DNA from: Kiritimatiellia bacterium
Lineage (GTDB): Bacteria > Verrucomicrobiota > Kiritimatiellia > SLAD01
Direction of reading: 5' to 3'
Assembly (NCBI GenBank): GCA_007134175.1
Contig: SLLF01000189.1
Coordinates: 1-16,478 of the forward strand
Length of the DNA: 16,478 nucleotides
Both the position numbers and the translations under genes were made by a program. A model generated the notes under the pieces. It was not told the origin of the DNA. It ran no database searches and saw only the letters and a program-made list of their open reading frames with translations. Every line of letters starts with the position of its first letter. Position 1 is the first letter of the stretch. Below, in pieces: positions 1 through 6,954 of this stretch.

Positions 1-581
1 ACATTGGCCCCGTGGGCGGCGCAGGCTTGCGCCGTTTCCTGATCCACCCCGCCATCGACAGAAATGTCGATGTCCGGTGACCAGTGGCGGATGGCCTTGA
101 TTTTGGGCAAGACCTCCGCCATGAAGGCCTGGCCCCCGAATCCCGGCTGCACGGTCATGCACAACACCTCATCCACCGCCTGCGCTTCCAGCAGCGCGCG
201 CACGGCATCTGCCGGCGTAGCAGGGTTCAATGTAATGCCGGCGCGGGTACCGGTGTCCCGGATCGCCTGTAGCACGGCCTGAATATTGCCATCCGCCTCG
301 ACATGAATCAGCACCGTGTTGGCACCGGCCTGGATAAAGGCCTCGGCGTAGCGGCCGGGATCGGTAATCATCAGGTGTACATGCAGGTTCGCTTCAGGCC
401 CCAGACAGCGGCGCAGCGCCTTCACCACCGCCGGGCCCATGCTCAAGTTGGGCACAAAGTGTCCGTCCATAATATCCACATGCAAGCCGTCCGCACCACC
501 GTCCAAGGCGTGGCGGGCATCGCGTTCCAAATTGGCCATGTCAGCCGCCAGAATCGACGGCAAAATTTTGATGGTCGGCAT
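1..581 (-). CDS. rpe: ribulose-phosphate 3-epimerase, 3' end cut by window edge
   Basis: Interconverts D-ribulose 5-phosphate and D-xylulose 5-phosphate in the cytosolic pentose phosphate pathway. I translated this frame by hand. It starts MPTIKILPSILAADMANLER, which is the classic Rpe N-terminus, and 193 codons are visible of about 220 usual, so the C-terminus lies beyond position 1. Metal-binding and catalytic positions are present: His34 and Asp36 in LHVDIMDGHFVPN, the HLMI histidine at 69, and Asp176 in SVDGGV. The phosphate-side loop VQPGFGGQ (144-151) is intact. The ATG at 581 is chosen because GGGAG (complement of 589-593) lies 7 nt upstream. The gene follows the aldo/keto reductase on the same strand after 218 bp and has its own candidate promoter and a hairpin in the leader. 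Identity is secure. Confidence 0.96.
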   Translation of the reverse strand, partial: MPTIKILPSILAADMANLERDARHALDGGADGLHVDIMDGHFVPNLSMGPAVVKALRRCLGPEANLHVHLMITDPGRYAEAFIQAGANTVLIHVEADGNIQAVLQAIRDTGTRAGITLNPATPADAVRALLEAQAVDEVLCMTVQPGFGGQAFMAEVLPKIKAIRHWSPDIDISVDGGVDQETAQACAAHGAN

Positions 582-622
582 TACTAATCTCCCAACGCGG
601 ATTTTATCCGTAACCCATGAGG

Positions 623-646
623 TAGCCGCCTACGGAGGGGCGGCTA
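623..646 (-). other. perfect 8-bp hairpin in the rpe leader
   Basis: TAGCCGCC (623-630) and GGCGGCTA (639-646) form a perfect 8-bp inverted repeat around an 8-nt loop. If the candidate promoter at 660-688 is right, the hairpin lies in the first part of the rpe 5' leader, about 40 nt before the ATG. No run of T follows on either strand, so it is not a standard intrinsic terminator. It could be a leader structure, a stabiliser or a protein-binding site; the sequence alone does not decide. Confidence 0.5.
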
Positions 647-659
647 ATAAAGTTGTGGT

Positions 660-688
660 ACGCTAATGGAACACCCCGTCAGCGTCAA
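660..688 (-). promoter_or_regulatory. candidate sigma-70-type promoter for rpe
   Basis: On the minus strand TTGACG (complement of 683-688) is followed after 17 nt by TAGCGT (complement of 660-665). The -35 box matches 5 of 6 consensus bases and the -10 box is weak, but the spacing is ideal. A very similar arrangement, TTGACA-17-TAGCGA, stands before the glycosyltransferase gene. Transcription would start near 653 and give a leader of about 70 nt. Confidence 0.4.
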
Positions 689-799
689 GGTCTCTGCATC
701 CAGCAACTCTCATTACTTGGGCACGGAGGACAGGCGAGCTAGTCTCTCGTGATTCACTATGCGGCTCGGCGGCGGTGATAAAGTTTCACACTGGCGGCC

Positions 800-2002
800 T
801 CATTGCTGACTCGCCCGCTGGACCGGTGCCTCGTGAAAAAGGTCGTGGGCCTCGCGCAGGATGGCTGGAATGCGTTGGCGAAAGGGATGGTCCTGCAGCA
901 AGCGGTCAAGGGCGGATTCATCCAAATCAGCGCTATTCTGGCCCGGGAACCAATGCCCTCCCTGTCCCAGCAGGTTGTAGCGCATCTTGGCCCACTCAAT
1001 CAAATCGAGCGCCGTGCCATAGGTCCACAGACGGAGTATTTCGAAAACATTTACTTCCCCCGGCACGGTCTCCCAGGCGGGCAGGCCACAATGCCATTGG
1101 GCCCACCACGCCTCGCCGTGCGCTTCCCGCAACGCCTGCTGCACACGCGCTTCCGCCTGCTGCAGCCATTCCGGGTGGCGCTCAACCCGTTGCCAACCTT
1201 CCACATGCTCCGCAAAATCGGTCGGACGGGCAACGCCTAAACTAAGCGTATGCACCTCCGGATGCCGCAGACAAAACTGATCATTGAACTGCATCGGCGT
1301 CAATGGGGCGCATAAATCGCGCAGCTTCTCACTGGGCGCGTACAGCTTACCGCCTTTGTCATTGGGGCTGATAATAAAGACGCCCACATCCCGGCGCCGG
1401 GCCGCAGCGATAGCCGGCCAGGTGAAGGGGTTGACATAATACCAGTGCAGGTTCATGTAGTCGAATCGCCCCGTTTCCACCGCGCGCACGATCACCTCGA
1501 CAGGGCCATGGGTCGAAAAGCCCACATGCCGGATGCGCTGGGCGCGGCGTAGTTCCTCAATGGCCGACCACATCCCCCCAGGACGCATAGCTCTATCCAG
1601 CAATTCTTGATTGTTGATGCCATGGACCCCCAGCAGATCCACGTACTCGAGCTGCAAGTTTTCCATAGAGGTCTCAAAGACATCGAGAAACTCAGCCGCC
1701 GTCTCCTTGGGTCCGATCTTCGTTTGCACGATAATCTCATCGCGCGGCAGCTTGGGCAAAATGCGGCCCAACTGCCATTCCGAGGACCCGTAGCCGCGTG
1801 CGGTCTCAATGTGGTTGATGCCAAGGTCCAGCGCTTGCCGGATACAATCCTCAAGTTGCTGCTGCTCGTCTGGATTGATTTCCCCCGGTGCAACGTCCTG
1901 CCAGGACTGCTGGTACCGCATGCCGCCACAGGAAAAGACCGGCATAGCCAAGTCCGTCCGGCCAAAACGGCGACGGGGCACGTGGATAGAAGCAATCGAC
2001 AT
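800..2002 (-). CDS. aldo/keto reductase family protein
   Basis: Predicted NAD(P)H-dependent oxidoreductase with a TIM-barrel aldo/keto reductase domain over roughly residues 10-240; the substrate cannot be read from the sequence. The tetrad region is visible: ETARGYG (66-72) gives Tyr71, VQTK gives Lys95, and LLGVHGINN gives His127. The usual catalytic Asp is replaced by Glu66. The 400-residue length and the C-terminal block with KMRYNLLGQGGHWFPG match, from memory, an aldo/keto reductase subfamily seen in cyanobacteria and PVC bacteria. No CxxCxxC ferredoxin-type cluster is present in the C-terminal half, unlike some long bacterial relatives. Upstream in-frame ATGs exist (for example 2008), but AAGGA (complement of 2010-2014) lies 7 nt before the ATG at 2002 and would overlap-crowd the earlier one, so 2002 is chosen. 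It is divergent from def. Confidence 0.9.
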   Translation of the reverse strand: MSIASIHVPRRRFGRTDLAMPVFSCGGMRYQQSWQDVAPGEINPDEQQQLEDCIRQALDLGINHIETARGYGSSEWQLGRILPKLPRDEIIVQTKIGPKETAAEFLDVFETSMENLQLEYVDLLGVHGINNQELLDRAMRPGGMWSAIEELRRAQRIRHVGFSTHGPVEVIVRAVETGRFDYMNLHWYYVNPFTWPAIAAARRRDVGVFIISPNDKGGKLYAPSEKLRDLCAPLTPMQFNDQFCLRHPEVHTLSLGVARPTDFAEHVEGWQRVERHPEWLQQAEARVQQALREAHGEAWWAQWHCGLPAWETVPGEVNVFEILRLWTYGTALDLIEWAKMRYNLLGQGGHWFPGQNSADLDESALDRLLQDHPFRQRIPAILREAHDLFHEAPVQRASQQ

Positions 2003-2094
2003 GAACATATCCTTGCAAATCAACGCCAATGGTCAAGCGGGAAAAGCCTACTTTTGCATTTGATTTTCGGATCGATTGCGCCTAAGTGAAGGGC

Positions 2095-2652
2095 ATGAGC
2101 CATACCCTGCTACTTGACCTGCGCTATTTTGGCGATCCGGTTCTGCGTGAACCGTCGGAGCCCATCGCCACCATTGATGCCGACATTCTCGATCTAGCGC
2201 AGCGCATGACGGCGACCATGCAGGCCGAGAACGGCGTGGGGCTGGCGGCACAGCAGATCGGTCGCACGGCGGCGATCTGTGTCATCGGATTGCCACCGGA
2301 AATGGATATGGACGAGGAAGGCCGGCTGGTCAATGAGCCGGTTGCGATGCCGCTGGTCCTGATCAATCCGCGAATTTTACAGGCGGCAGGAGACCATTGG
2401 ACACGCGAGGAGGGGTGCCTCAGCTTTCCCGATATCAGCGGCAAGATTACGCGCCCCTGGACCATCACCTTGCAGTATCAGGATTTGACCGGTGAGACGC
2501 ATAAGCGCACGGTGCACGGCATGCTCGCGCGGGTGATACAACACGAGATTGATCATCTCAACGGCGTGCTGTTCATCGACCGCATGTCGCACGTCAAGCG
2601 GCTGGCGTTGAAAGGGCGCCTCAAGCGTCTCAAAACGGCCGGCGGCTCCTGA
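2095..2652 (+). CDS. def: peptide deformylase
   Basis: Removes the formyl group from the N-terminal methionine of new proteins at the ribosome exit. All three family motifs are present in 185 residues: GVGLAAQQIG (47-56), EGCLS (106-110, Cys108 metal ligand) and HEIDH (150-154, His150 and His154 ligands, Glu151 catalytic). The length is normal. The ATG at 2095 gives MSHTLLLDLRYFGDPVLR and has GAAGG close upstream, 2 nt away. A GTG at 2086 in the same frame would add MKG and is a possible alternative; it has no clear ribosome-binding site. The gene is followed after one base by cca, so the two are surely co-transcribed. Confidence 0.96.
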   Translation: MSHTLLLDLRYFGDPVLREPSEPIATIDADILDLAQRMTATMQAENGVGLAAQQIGRTAAICVIGLPPEMDMDEEGRLVNEPVAMPLVLINPRILQAAGDHWTREEGCLSFPDISGKITRPWTITLQYQDLTGETHKRTVHGMLARVIQHEIDHLNGVLFIDRMSHVKRLALKGRLKRLKTAGGS

Positions 2653-2653
2653 T

Positions 2654-4018
2654 ATGACGCTGACCATTATAGCCGATGCGGGTGACGTAACCTTGGAGCA
2701 AGGCGCACGCGACGTAGCTGCCCGGCTGGCCAATGCGGGCTACATCGCCTATTGGGCCGGCGGCTGTGTCCGCGACCGCTTGCTTGGACGTCACCCTAAA
2801 GACTACGACATCGTCACCAGCGCCCGCCCGGACCAGATCGAGGCGCTGTTCCCTAAAACCGTTGCCGTGGGCAAGGCGTTTGGCGTGGTGGGCGTGTGCC
2901 ATGCCGGACACTGGTACGAGGTAGCCACGTTTCGGCGCGAGACCGGCTACAGCGACGGGCGACGGCCGGATACCGTGGCCTTTGCCGATCCAGAAGCGGA
3001 TGCCGGGCGACGCGACTTCACGGTGAACGCGCTGTTTTACGATCCATTCACGGATCGGGTAATCGACTACGTGGCTGGCCAGCGTGACCTAGCCGCGCGC
3101 CGGATACGCGCCGTGGGATGTCCGGCGGAGCGGTACCGGGAAGACCACCTGCGCATGCTGCGCGCCATCCGTTTCGCGGTCACGTTGGATTTCGAACTGG
3201 AAAGGGAAACGCTGGCCGCCATCGCACCCTTGGCCCACCGCTTGGAACGAATCAGCGCCGAGCGCATACGCGACGAATTGGTACGTCTGGCGGTGGATGG
3301 GGCACAGCCCGGCAAGGGGCTGCAGTACCTATACGACACCGGCCTGCTGGCCGTGATCCTACCGGAAGTTGCCGCTATGGTGGGGGTGGAACAACCACCT
3401 CAATTCCATCCGGAAGGCGACGTCTTTACCCACACGCGCCTGATGTGGGACTTGCTGCCGCAACCGCGTTCGGCAGAACTGGCCATGGCGGTCTTGTTGC
3501 ACGACGTGGGGAAACCGGTCACCGCACGTCCTGGTCCCGGACGCGATGGCGAATGGCGCATTCGTTTTGACGGGCATGACCAGGCCGGGGCGCGTCTGGC
3601 GAAAACGATACTGCATCGCCTGCGTTTTTCCAATGTATTTACCGAGACCGTTGTCCTAGCGGTACACAACCACATGCGCTTCATGCACGTCCAGGAAATG
3701 CGCCGGGCCAAACTGCGGGCGATGGTGGCCGCACCGACGTTTGAGCTTGAATTGGAACTGCATCGGCTCGATTGTCTGGCCAGTCACGGGGATCTTGGCC
3801 ACTATCATTTTCTGCGCCGGTTTCAGCAGGAACTAGCAACCGAGCCGCGCTTGCCGGCACCACTGGTCAACGGGCATGATGTGATGGGATTAGGAGTGCC
3901 GCGTGGCCCGTCGGTCGGCCAGTGGTTGCAGTGGGCTTACGATGAACAGCTCGAACACGAAGTCAAGGATCGGGAGAACCTGTTACAACGCCTGGCGGAA
4001 CGTGTCGCAGCCGGCTAA
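2654..4018 (+). CDS. CCA tRNA nucleotidyltransferase / poly(A) polymerase family
   Basis: Class II nucleotidyltransferase of 454 residues, most likely adding or repairing the 3' CCA end of tRNAs. Visible elements in order: the head GGCVRDRLL (36-44); the catalytic acid pair in KDYDIVT (Asp50, Asp52); the EVATFRRE strand; RRDFTVNA (119-126); the RxxRF-type segment LRMLRAIRF (167-173 region); then an HD-type C-terminal domain with THTRL (259-263) and LLHDVGKP (281-288). The HD domain resembles the phosphohydrolase module of bacterial enzymes that also act on cyclic phosphates. Poly(A) polymerase has the same fold, so the exact activity is inferred. The ATG at 2654 lies one base after the def stop. 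The last 56 bp overlap the 3' end of the convergent minus-strand gene. Confidence 0.92.
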   Translation: MTLTIIADAGDVTLEQGARDVAARLANAGYIAYWAGGCVRDRLLGRHPKDYDIVTSARPDQIEALFPKTVAVGKAFGVVGVCHAGHWYEVATFRRETGYSDGRRPDTVAFADPEADAGRRDFTVNALFYDPFTDRVIDYVAGQRDLAARRIRAVGCPAERYREDHLRMLRAIRFAVTLDFELERETLAAIAPLAHRLERISAERIRDELVRLAVDGAQPGKGLQYLYDTGLLAVILPEVAAMVGVEQPPQFHPEGDVFTHTRLMWDLLPQPRSAELAMAVLLHDVGKPVTARPGPGRDGEWRIRFDGHDQAGARLAKTILHRLRFSNVFTETVVLAVHNHMRFMHVQEMRRAKLRAMVAAPTFELELELHRLDCLASHGDLGHYHFLRRFQQELATEPRLPAPLVNGHDVMGLGVPRGPSVGQWLQWAYDEQLEHEVKDRENLLQRLAERVAAG

Positions 4019-4763
4019 GTCGACGGGCCCAGCACCAAGGGGTATTACGACGGCCGACCCGTTCGATCCGGGCCGGCTCGGATCGCAGCAATTGGCGTAG
4101 ACTCGTGACCGGACGTTCAGGATCAAATTCACCTTGCAGGCGAATGGCGTATTGTCCCGCTTGCATCTCTTCTCCGCTAAACGGTAGCGGATCGGATCCG
4201 GCCAACACCCGGCGGGCCGGATCGCGCATGGGATTGGGTAATGGCCAGCCATAGGGGCGCAGAGAGGAATCACCCAACCAAAGCGTGTCCGGGCCGAATG
4301 CCGCGCACAGCTCCGCCACTACGGCTGCCCGCCGTAAGCACCACTTCCCCGGTGCCCACGCCAATACCGGCACGCCCGCAGCCGCATCGACCGCGCGCAC
4401 CAGCTCGGCCGCCGACTGGCCGTCGCTGGGCGGATGATCCACCGTCAACGCGAGAATCTCTACCCTTTCCCGAGCCACCAACTGGCGGCCGGCGACCAGC
4501 CACACGGCTGTTCCGTCAGGCCATTGCAAACGCAGCGCCTCCGCTTCGGCGGTGCGGTCAATGCGGGCGGTCACGCCATGATCATTGGGCCGGTCGCGCA
4601 GGGCACGGAAAACACAGTGGTACCCCGCCTCTGCCAACAGGAGCACGCAGACCGGGTTGGCTGTCTTTGCCCAGCCACGCAAACGATGGGCCGCATGCTT
4701 CAGCAACCTGTCCGCGTTGTGACAGGGATAAAGGTGCACATGGGTATCGGCAATAACTTCCAT
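3963..4763 (-). CDS. unassigned protein with metal-hydrolase-like DTHVH motif
   Basis: A 266-residue protein that I do not recognise as a named family. The N-terminus MEVIADTHVHLYP carries an HxH pair after a hydrophobic strand, as in TIM-barrel metal-dependent hydrolases of the amidohydrolase/TatD/PHP type. Further possible active-site points are LGDSSLRPYGWP (163-174) and LAGSDPLPFSGEE (187-199), which would be a typical place for the late Asp ligand. No signal peptide or membrane segment is seen. The ATG at 4763 is chosen because it puts the HxH strand at the very start; a TTG at 4802 in the same frame would add 13 residues, with no better ribosome site. It follows rpsT closely and probably shares its promoter. 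Its 3' end overlaps cca by 56 bp. The enzymatic role is inference. Confidence 0.7.
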   Translation of the reverse strand: MEVIADTHVHLYPCHNADRLLKHAAHRLRGWAKTANPVCVLLLAEAGYHCVFRALRDRPNDHGVTARIDRTAEAEALRLQWPDGTAVWLVAGRQLVARERVEILALTVDHPPSDGQSAAELVRAVDAAAGVPVLAWAPGKWCLRRAAVVAELCAAFGPDTLWLGDSSLRPYGWPLPNPMRDPARRVLAGSDPLPFSGEEMQAGQYAIRLQGEFDPERPVTSLRQLLRSEPARIERVGRRNTPWCWARRLSRLRHVPPGVVTGSPDP

Positions 4764-4809
4764 GGCCACAGCCTGACCCGGAGTGCCAGCCAAGGCCACC
4801 AACAGGCGC

Positions 4810-5124
4810 CTATTCGTCCGCAGCCGGCGTGGCCGGGGGTGCCACCGGGTCGGCCCGACCTGTCAGCGCGGCCCGCAGGCGCTTGGCGGCGCGGGATTTA
4901 TACCGGATAGCGGTATTCTTCTTCAGCACATCGCGCTTGGCCGCCTTATCGAGGACCGAGCAGAAAGCGCTGTACGCCTGGTTCATGGCGTCCTTGTCGG
5001 AACCGATCAGAACGTCGTTGAACCGACGGCGATAACGGCGAACCCGCGAACGCATCGCATAATTTTCTTTGCGCTGGCGCTCCGAGACGCGCATTCTCTT
5101 CTTGGCACTTTTCAGATTCGGCAT
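4810..5124 (-). CDS. rpsT: 30S ribosomal protein S20
   Basis: Small-subunit ribosomal protein that binds 16S rRNA early in 30S assembly. The N-terminus MPNLKSAKKRMRVSERQRKE and the hallmark KKNTAIRYKSRAAKRL (68-83) identify S20 clearly. At 104 residues it is longer than the usual 85-90; the excess is a low-complexity tail after residue 88 (ADPVAPPATPAADE). The ATG at 5124 is chosen because GGAG (complement of 5133-5136) stands 8 nt upstream; an upstream in-frame start adding nine residues lacks support. A strong promoter lies about 100 bp upstream. The next gene on this strand follows with a gap of under 50 bp. Confidence 0.97.
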   Translation of the reverse strand: MPNLKSAKKRMRVSERQRKENYAMRSRVRRYRRRFNDVLIGSDKDAMNQAYSAFCSVLDKAAKRDVLKKNTAIRYKSRAAKRLRAALTGRADPVAPPATPAADE

Positions 5125-5230
5125 AACAACCACTCCACTTACAGCGTGCAATACACTTGGTTAACAACAGACCCTTCAAAAGCAGGTAGCACCAACGGCC
5201 GCCGCTCGCTTTTCAGATGAAAGTCGCGTT

Positions 5231-5258
5231 ATAGTAATCATCGTAACTTCCATGTCAA
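5231..5258 (-). promoter_or_regulatory. strong candidate promoter for rpsT
   Basis: A perfect TTGACA (complement of 5253-5258) is followed after 16 nt by TACTAT (complement of 5231-5236). An overlapping TATAAC (complement of 5228-5233) gives an alternative with 19-nt spacing. Transcription would start near 5220-5225, leaving a leader of about 100 nt before rpsT. This leader holds AAAAGC/GCTTTT arms (5178-5183, 5208-5213) that could pair. On the plus strand the same bases include TATAGT (5230-5235), which might serve the divergent gene, but no good -35 box goes with it. Confidence 0.65.
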
Positions 5259-5283
5259 CACACGTTTTCGATTATTTTCTACC

Positions 5284-5964
5284 ATGTGGCGATCAGGCCT
5301 CAAGTTTGTAACCGCGTTATTGTTGCTACCGGCGACGGTAGCGCTGACCCGGGCGCTGCTTGACTTGCTGCGTGAATTGTCCGGCGGGACGTGGCGGGGT
5401 TGGTCGTGGAGTGCCTGGGGATTGCTCATCGGTTTTGTCCTATGGATATTGGCCTACGCCATAATGCCCCGCCCGTTTCGCACCTACGTGCTGGCGCACG
5501 AATTGACCCATGCCCTCTGGGGCTGGGCCATGGGCGCCAAGATAAAGGGGATGAAGGTATCGCGCAGCGGCGGCTACGTCCGCCTGACCAAAAGCAATTT
5601 CCTCATCACGTTGGCCCCCTATTTTTTCCCGTTCTACACGGTGCTGGTCATTCTGCTGCACGCCATCGCATCGTGGTTTATCGACTTGCAACCCTACGAG
5701 CCGGTCTGGATGGGGTGGATCGGGATGACCTGGGGTTTTCACCTGACGTTTACCCTCTCCATGCTACATGCGCGGCAACCGGACATTCGTGAAGAGGGTC
5801 GTTTCTTTTCCTACACCATAATCTATATATTCAATCTGCTGGGTGTCGGATGCTGGATCATTCTCGTATCTGCACGCCCTTGGACCGTGTGGAGCCGGCA
5901 TCTGGGACACGAACTGGTCCGCCACTATGGCGCAGTCATCGATACCATCGCGGGATGGCTCTAG
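5284..5964 (+). CDS. M50-like membrane metalloprotease family protein
   Basis: A 226-residue integral membrane protein with about five hydrophobic segments (roughly 7-27, 43-61, 107-130, 140-160, 177-196). The second ends at VLAHELTHALWGWAMG, so the HExxH zinc motif (72-76) sits just after a membrane segment, as in M50/site-2-protease-like families. The following GAKIKGMKVSRSGGYVRLTKSNF has the Gly-rich strand usual after this motif. A third-ligand candidate is the acidic stretch QPDIREEGR (165-173); the classic NPxDG is not seen. It may therefore be a divergent protease or a non-proteolytic relative. The ATG at 5284 fits the hydrophobic start but has no clear ribosome-binding site. It is divergent from rpsT and convergent with the next gene. 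Confidence 0.75.
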   Translation: MWRSGLKFVTALLLLPATVALTRALLDLLRELSGGTWRGWSWSAWGLLIGFVLWILAYAIMPRPFRTYVLAHELTHALWGWAMGAKIKGMKVSRSGGYVRLTKSNFLITLAPYFFPFYTVLVILLHAIASWFIDLQPYEPVWMGWIGMTWGFHLTFTLSMLHARQPDIREEGRFFSYTIIYIFNLLGVGCWIILVSARPWTVWSRHLGHELVRHYGAVIDTIAGWL

Positions 5965-6059
5965 CCCGCACTTCTCACGGGGCACCCCACGGCCTCGTGC
6001 CGTGGGGGGCGCAGCGATGCATCAGATTGACCGGCATTCAGGTGAGAAACGCGGGCTAG
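5961..6059. repeat. nested inverted repeat spanning both stop codons of a convergent gene pair
   Basis: CTAGCCCGCACTTCTCAC (5961-5978) is matched by its inverted copy at 6042-6059 with two mismatches in 18. The TAG stop of the membrane protease (5962-5964) is in the left arm and the stop of the minus-strand gene (6056-6058) in the right arm. Inside, CCCCACGGC (5985-5993) and GCCGTGGGG (5999-6007) form a perfect 9-bp hairpin with a 5-nt loop, and a weaker ATGC/GCAT stem follows. No T-run is present. It most likely acts as a bidirectional transcription end or 3' stabiliser for both genes, but its symmetry would also suit a small REP- or MITE-like element. Confidence 0.7.
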
Positions 6060-6796
6060 CCTTCGTATTCGGCCGAGCCGAAAGCCAGGATGGGCAGAAA
6101 AAAGAGTGGCAGCAGGAGCAGTCCGATGCCGAACCCGGCACTTTTACCGAATTGCCGGGCCAAGGCGATATCCAGCAGGATTACCGCCACAAAATTGACG
6201 AATGGGATGAATAGCAACAACAGCCACCACCCGGATTTACCGGCAATCCAGCACATCACCACCGCGTTATAGACCGGAACCAGGCTGGTCCAACCCGGTT
6301 GGCCGGCTTTGCTAAAAATGCGCCACATCGAGACGATCATAAGCAACATGATCGCGACGGCTACGGCCAACGACACCGTTGTTTCAAGAACGGACGGTTC
6401 CTGAGGGTCCCAAGCCCCGAACTCGTGGGCGGATTCGGCACGGGACATTAACCGTTCAAAGCGCTCGTCGAAGCTGTCCCCGGCAATCAGGCGAGGTCGC
6501 TGGCCACGACCGGGGGCCGCGCCGGCCACGGCCTGCACCCGGTCGGCCTCCAGATAGACCTCGCGGCCGCGCTCATAATGGAGCACCTCCAGCTCACCGC
6601 TCTGCAAGTGACCGCGCGGCTCGCCCCAGAGAGCGATCACGTCGCCCCGCGACATGCCCGGCTGGACCGTGGCGGCTTCGGCGTCATCCGCACCACTGGC
6701 GGTCATCACCGCTACGCCGAACATCCAGTAAACGCTCGACCACATAGCGACCCAGCTCGCAAGGCGTCGTCCATTACCAAACCGTATTTCAACCAT
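6056..6796 (-). CDS. BamE/SmpA-like repeat joined to DUF5684-like membrane domain
   Basis: A 246-residue protein of unknown function. Residues 11-43 are a hydrophobic leader ending in an Ala-rich stretch, either a signal peptide or an anchor. GMSRGDVIALWGEPRG (47-62) followed by VLHYERGREVYLEADRVQAV resembles the beta-strand module of BamE/SmpA lipoproteins, but there is no lipobox cysteine. After a charged linker comes a block of three to four membrane helices (about 138-157, 172-186, 188-209, 222-240). It contains WRIFSKAGQPGWTSLVPVYN and WIAGKSGWWLLLLFIPFVN, which I recognise as the DUF5684 pattern. The start at 6796 has an excellent GGAGG 5 nt upstream. It is divergent from the glycosyltransferase. 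The fusion suggests an envelope role, by inference only. Confidence 0.8.
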   Translation of the reverse strand: MVEIRFGNGRRLASWVAMWSSVYWMFGVAVMTASGADDAEAATVQPGMSRGDVIALWGEPRGHLQSGELEVLHYERGREVYLEADRVQAVAGAAPGRGQRPRLIAGDSFDERFERLMSRAESAHEFGAWDPQEPSVLETTVSLAVAVAIMLLMIVSMWRIFSKAGQPGWTSLVPVYNAVVMCWIAGKSGWWLLLLFIPFVNFVAVILLDIALARQFGKSAGFGIGLLLLPLFFLPILAFGSAEYEG

Positions 6797-6896
6797 TTTC
6801 TCCTCCCCGTTTGCAGCCTGTACCGATTAATAACCTTAATTGCGCTGCCTGGCTGCAGAAAAATACCGGTCGCTGGCCGCACACGCAGCGGCGACC

Positions 6897-6925
6897 TTGA
6901 CACTGCGGTCAGTTTCATTTAGCGA
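6897..6925 (+). promoter_or_regulatory. candidate promoter for the GT4 gene
   Basis: A perfect TTGACA (6897-6902) is followed after 17 nt by TAGCGA (6920-6925). Transcription would start near 6932 and give a leader of only about 23 nt before the ATG at 6955. The -10 box is poor against the E. coli consensus, but the same TTGAC-17-TAGCG layout stands before rpe in this window. Confidence 0.45.
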
Positions 6926-6954
6926 TATCCGCATGTTATTGATAGGTTTATCTC

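Noticed and set aside
775..1245. Open frames of 145-156 codons on the plus strand opposite the aldo/keto reductase
   Set aside because: They lie antisense to a well-supported gene, have compositions rich in Pro/Arg/Ala and show no family motif.
5985..6007. Classical intrinsic terminator at the 9-bp hairpin
   Set aside because: The stem is strong but no T-run follows on either strand, so I report it as part of the larger inverted repeat rather than as a standard terminator.
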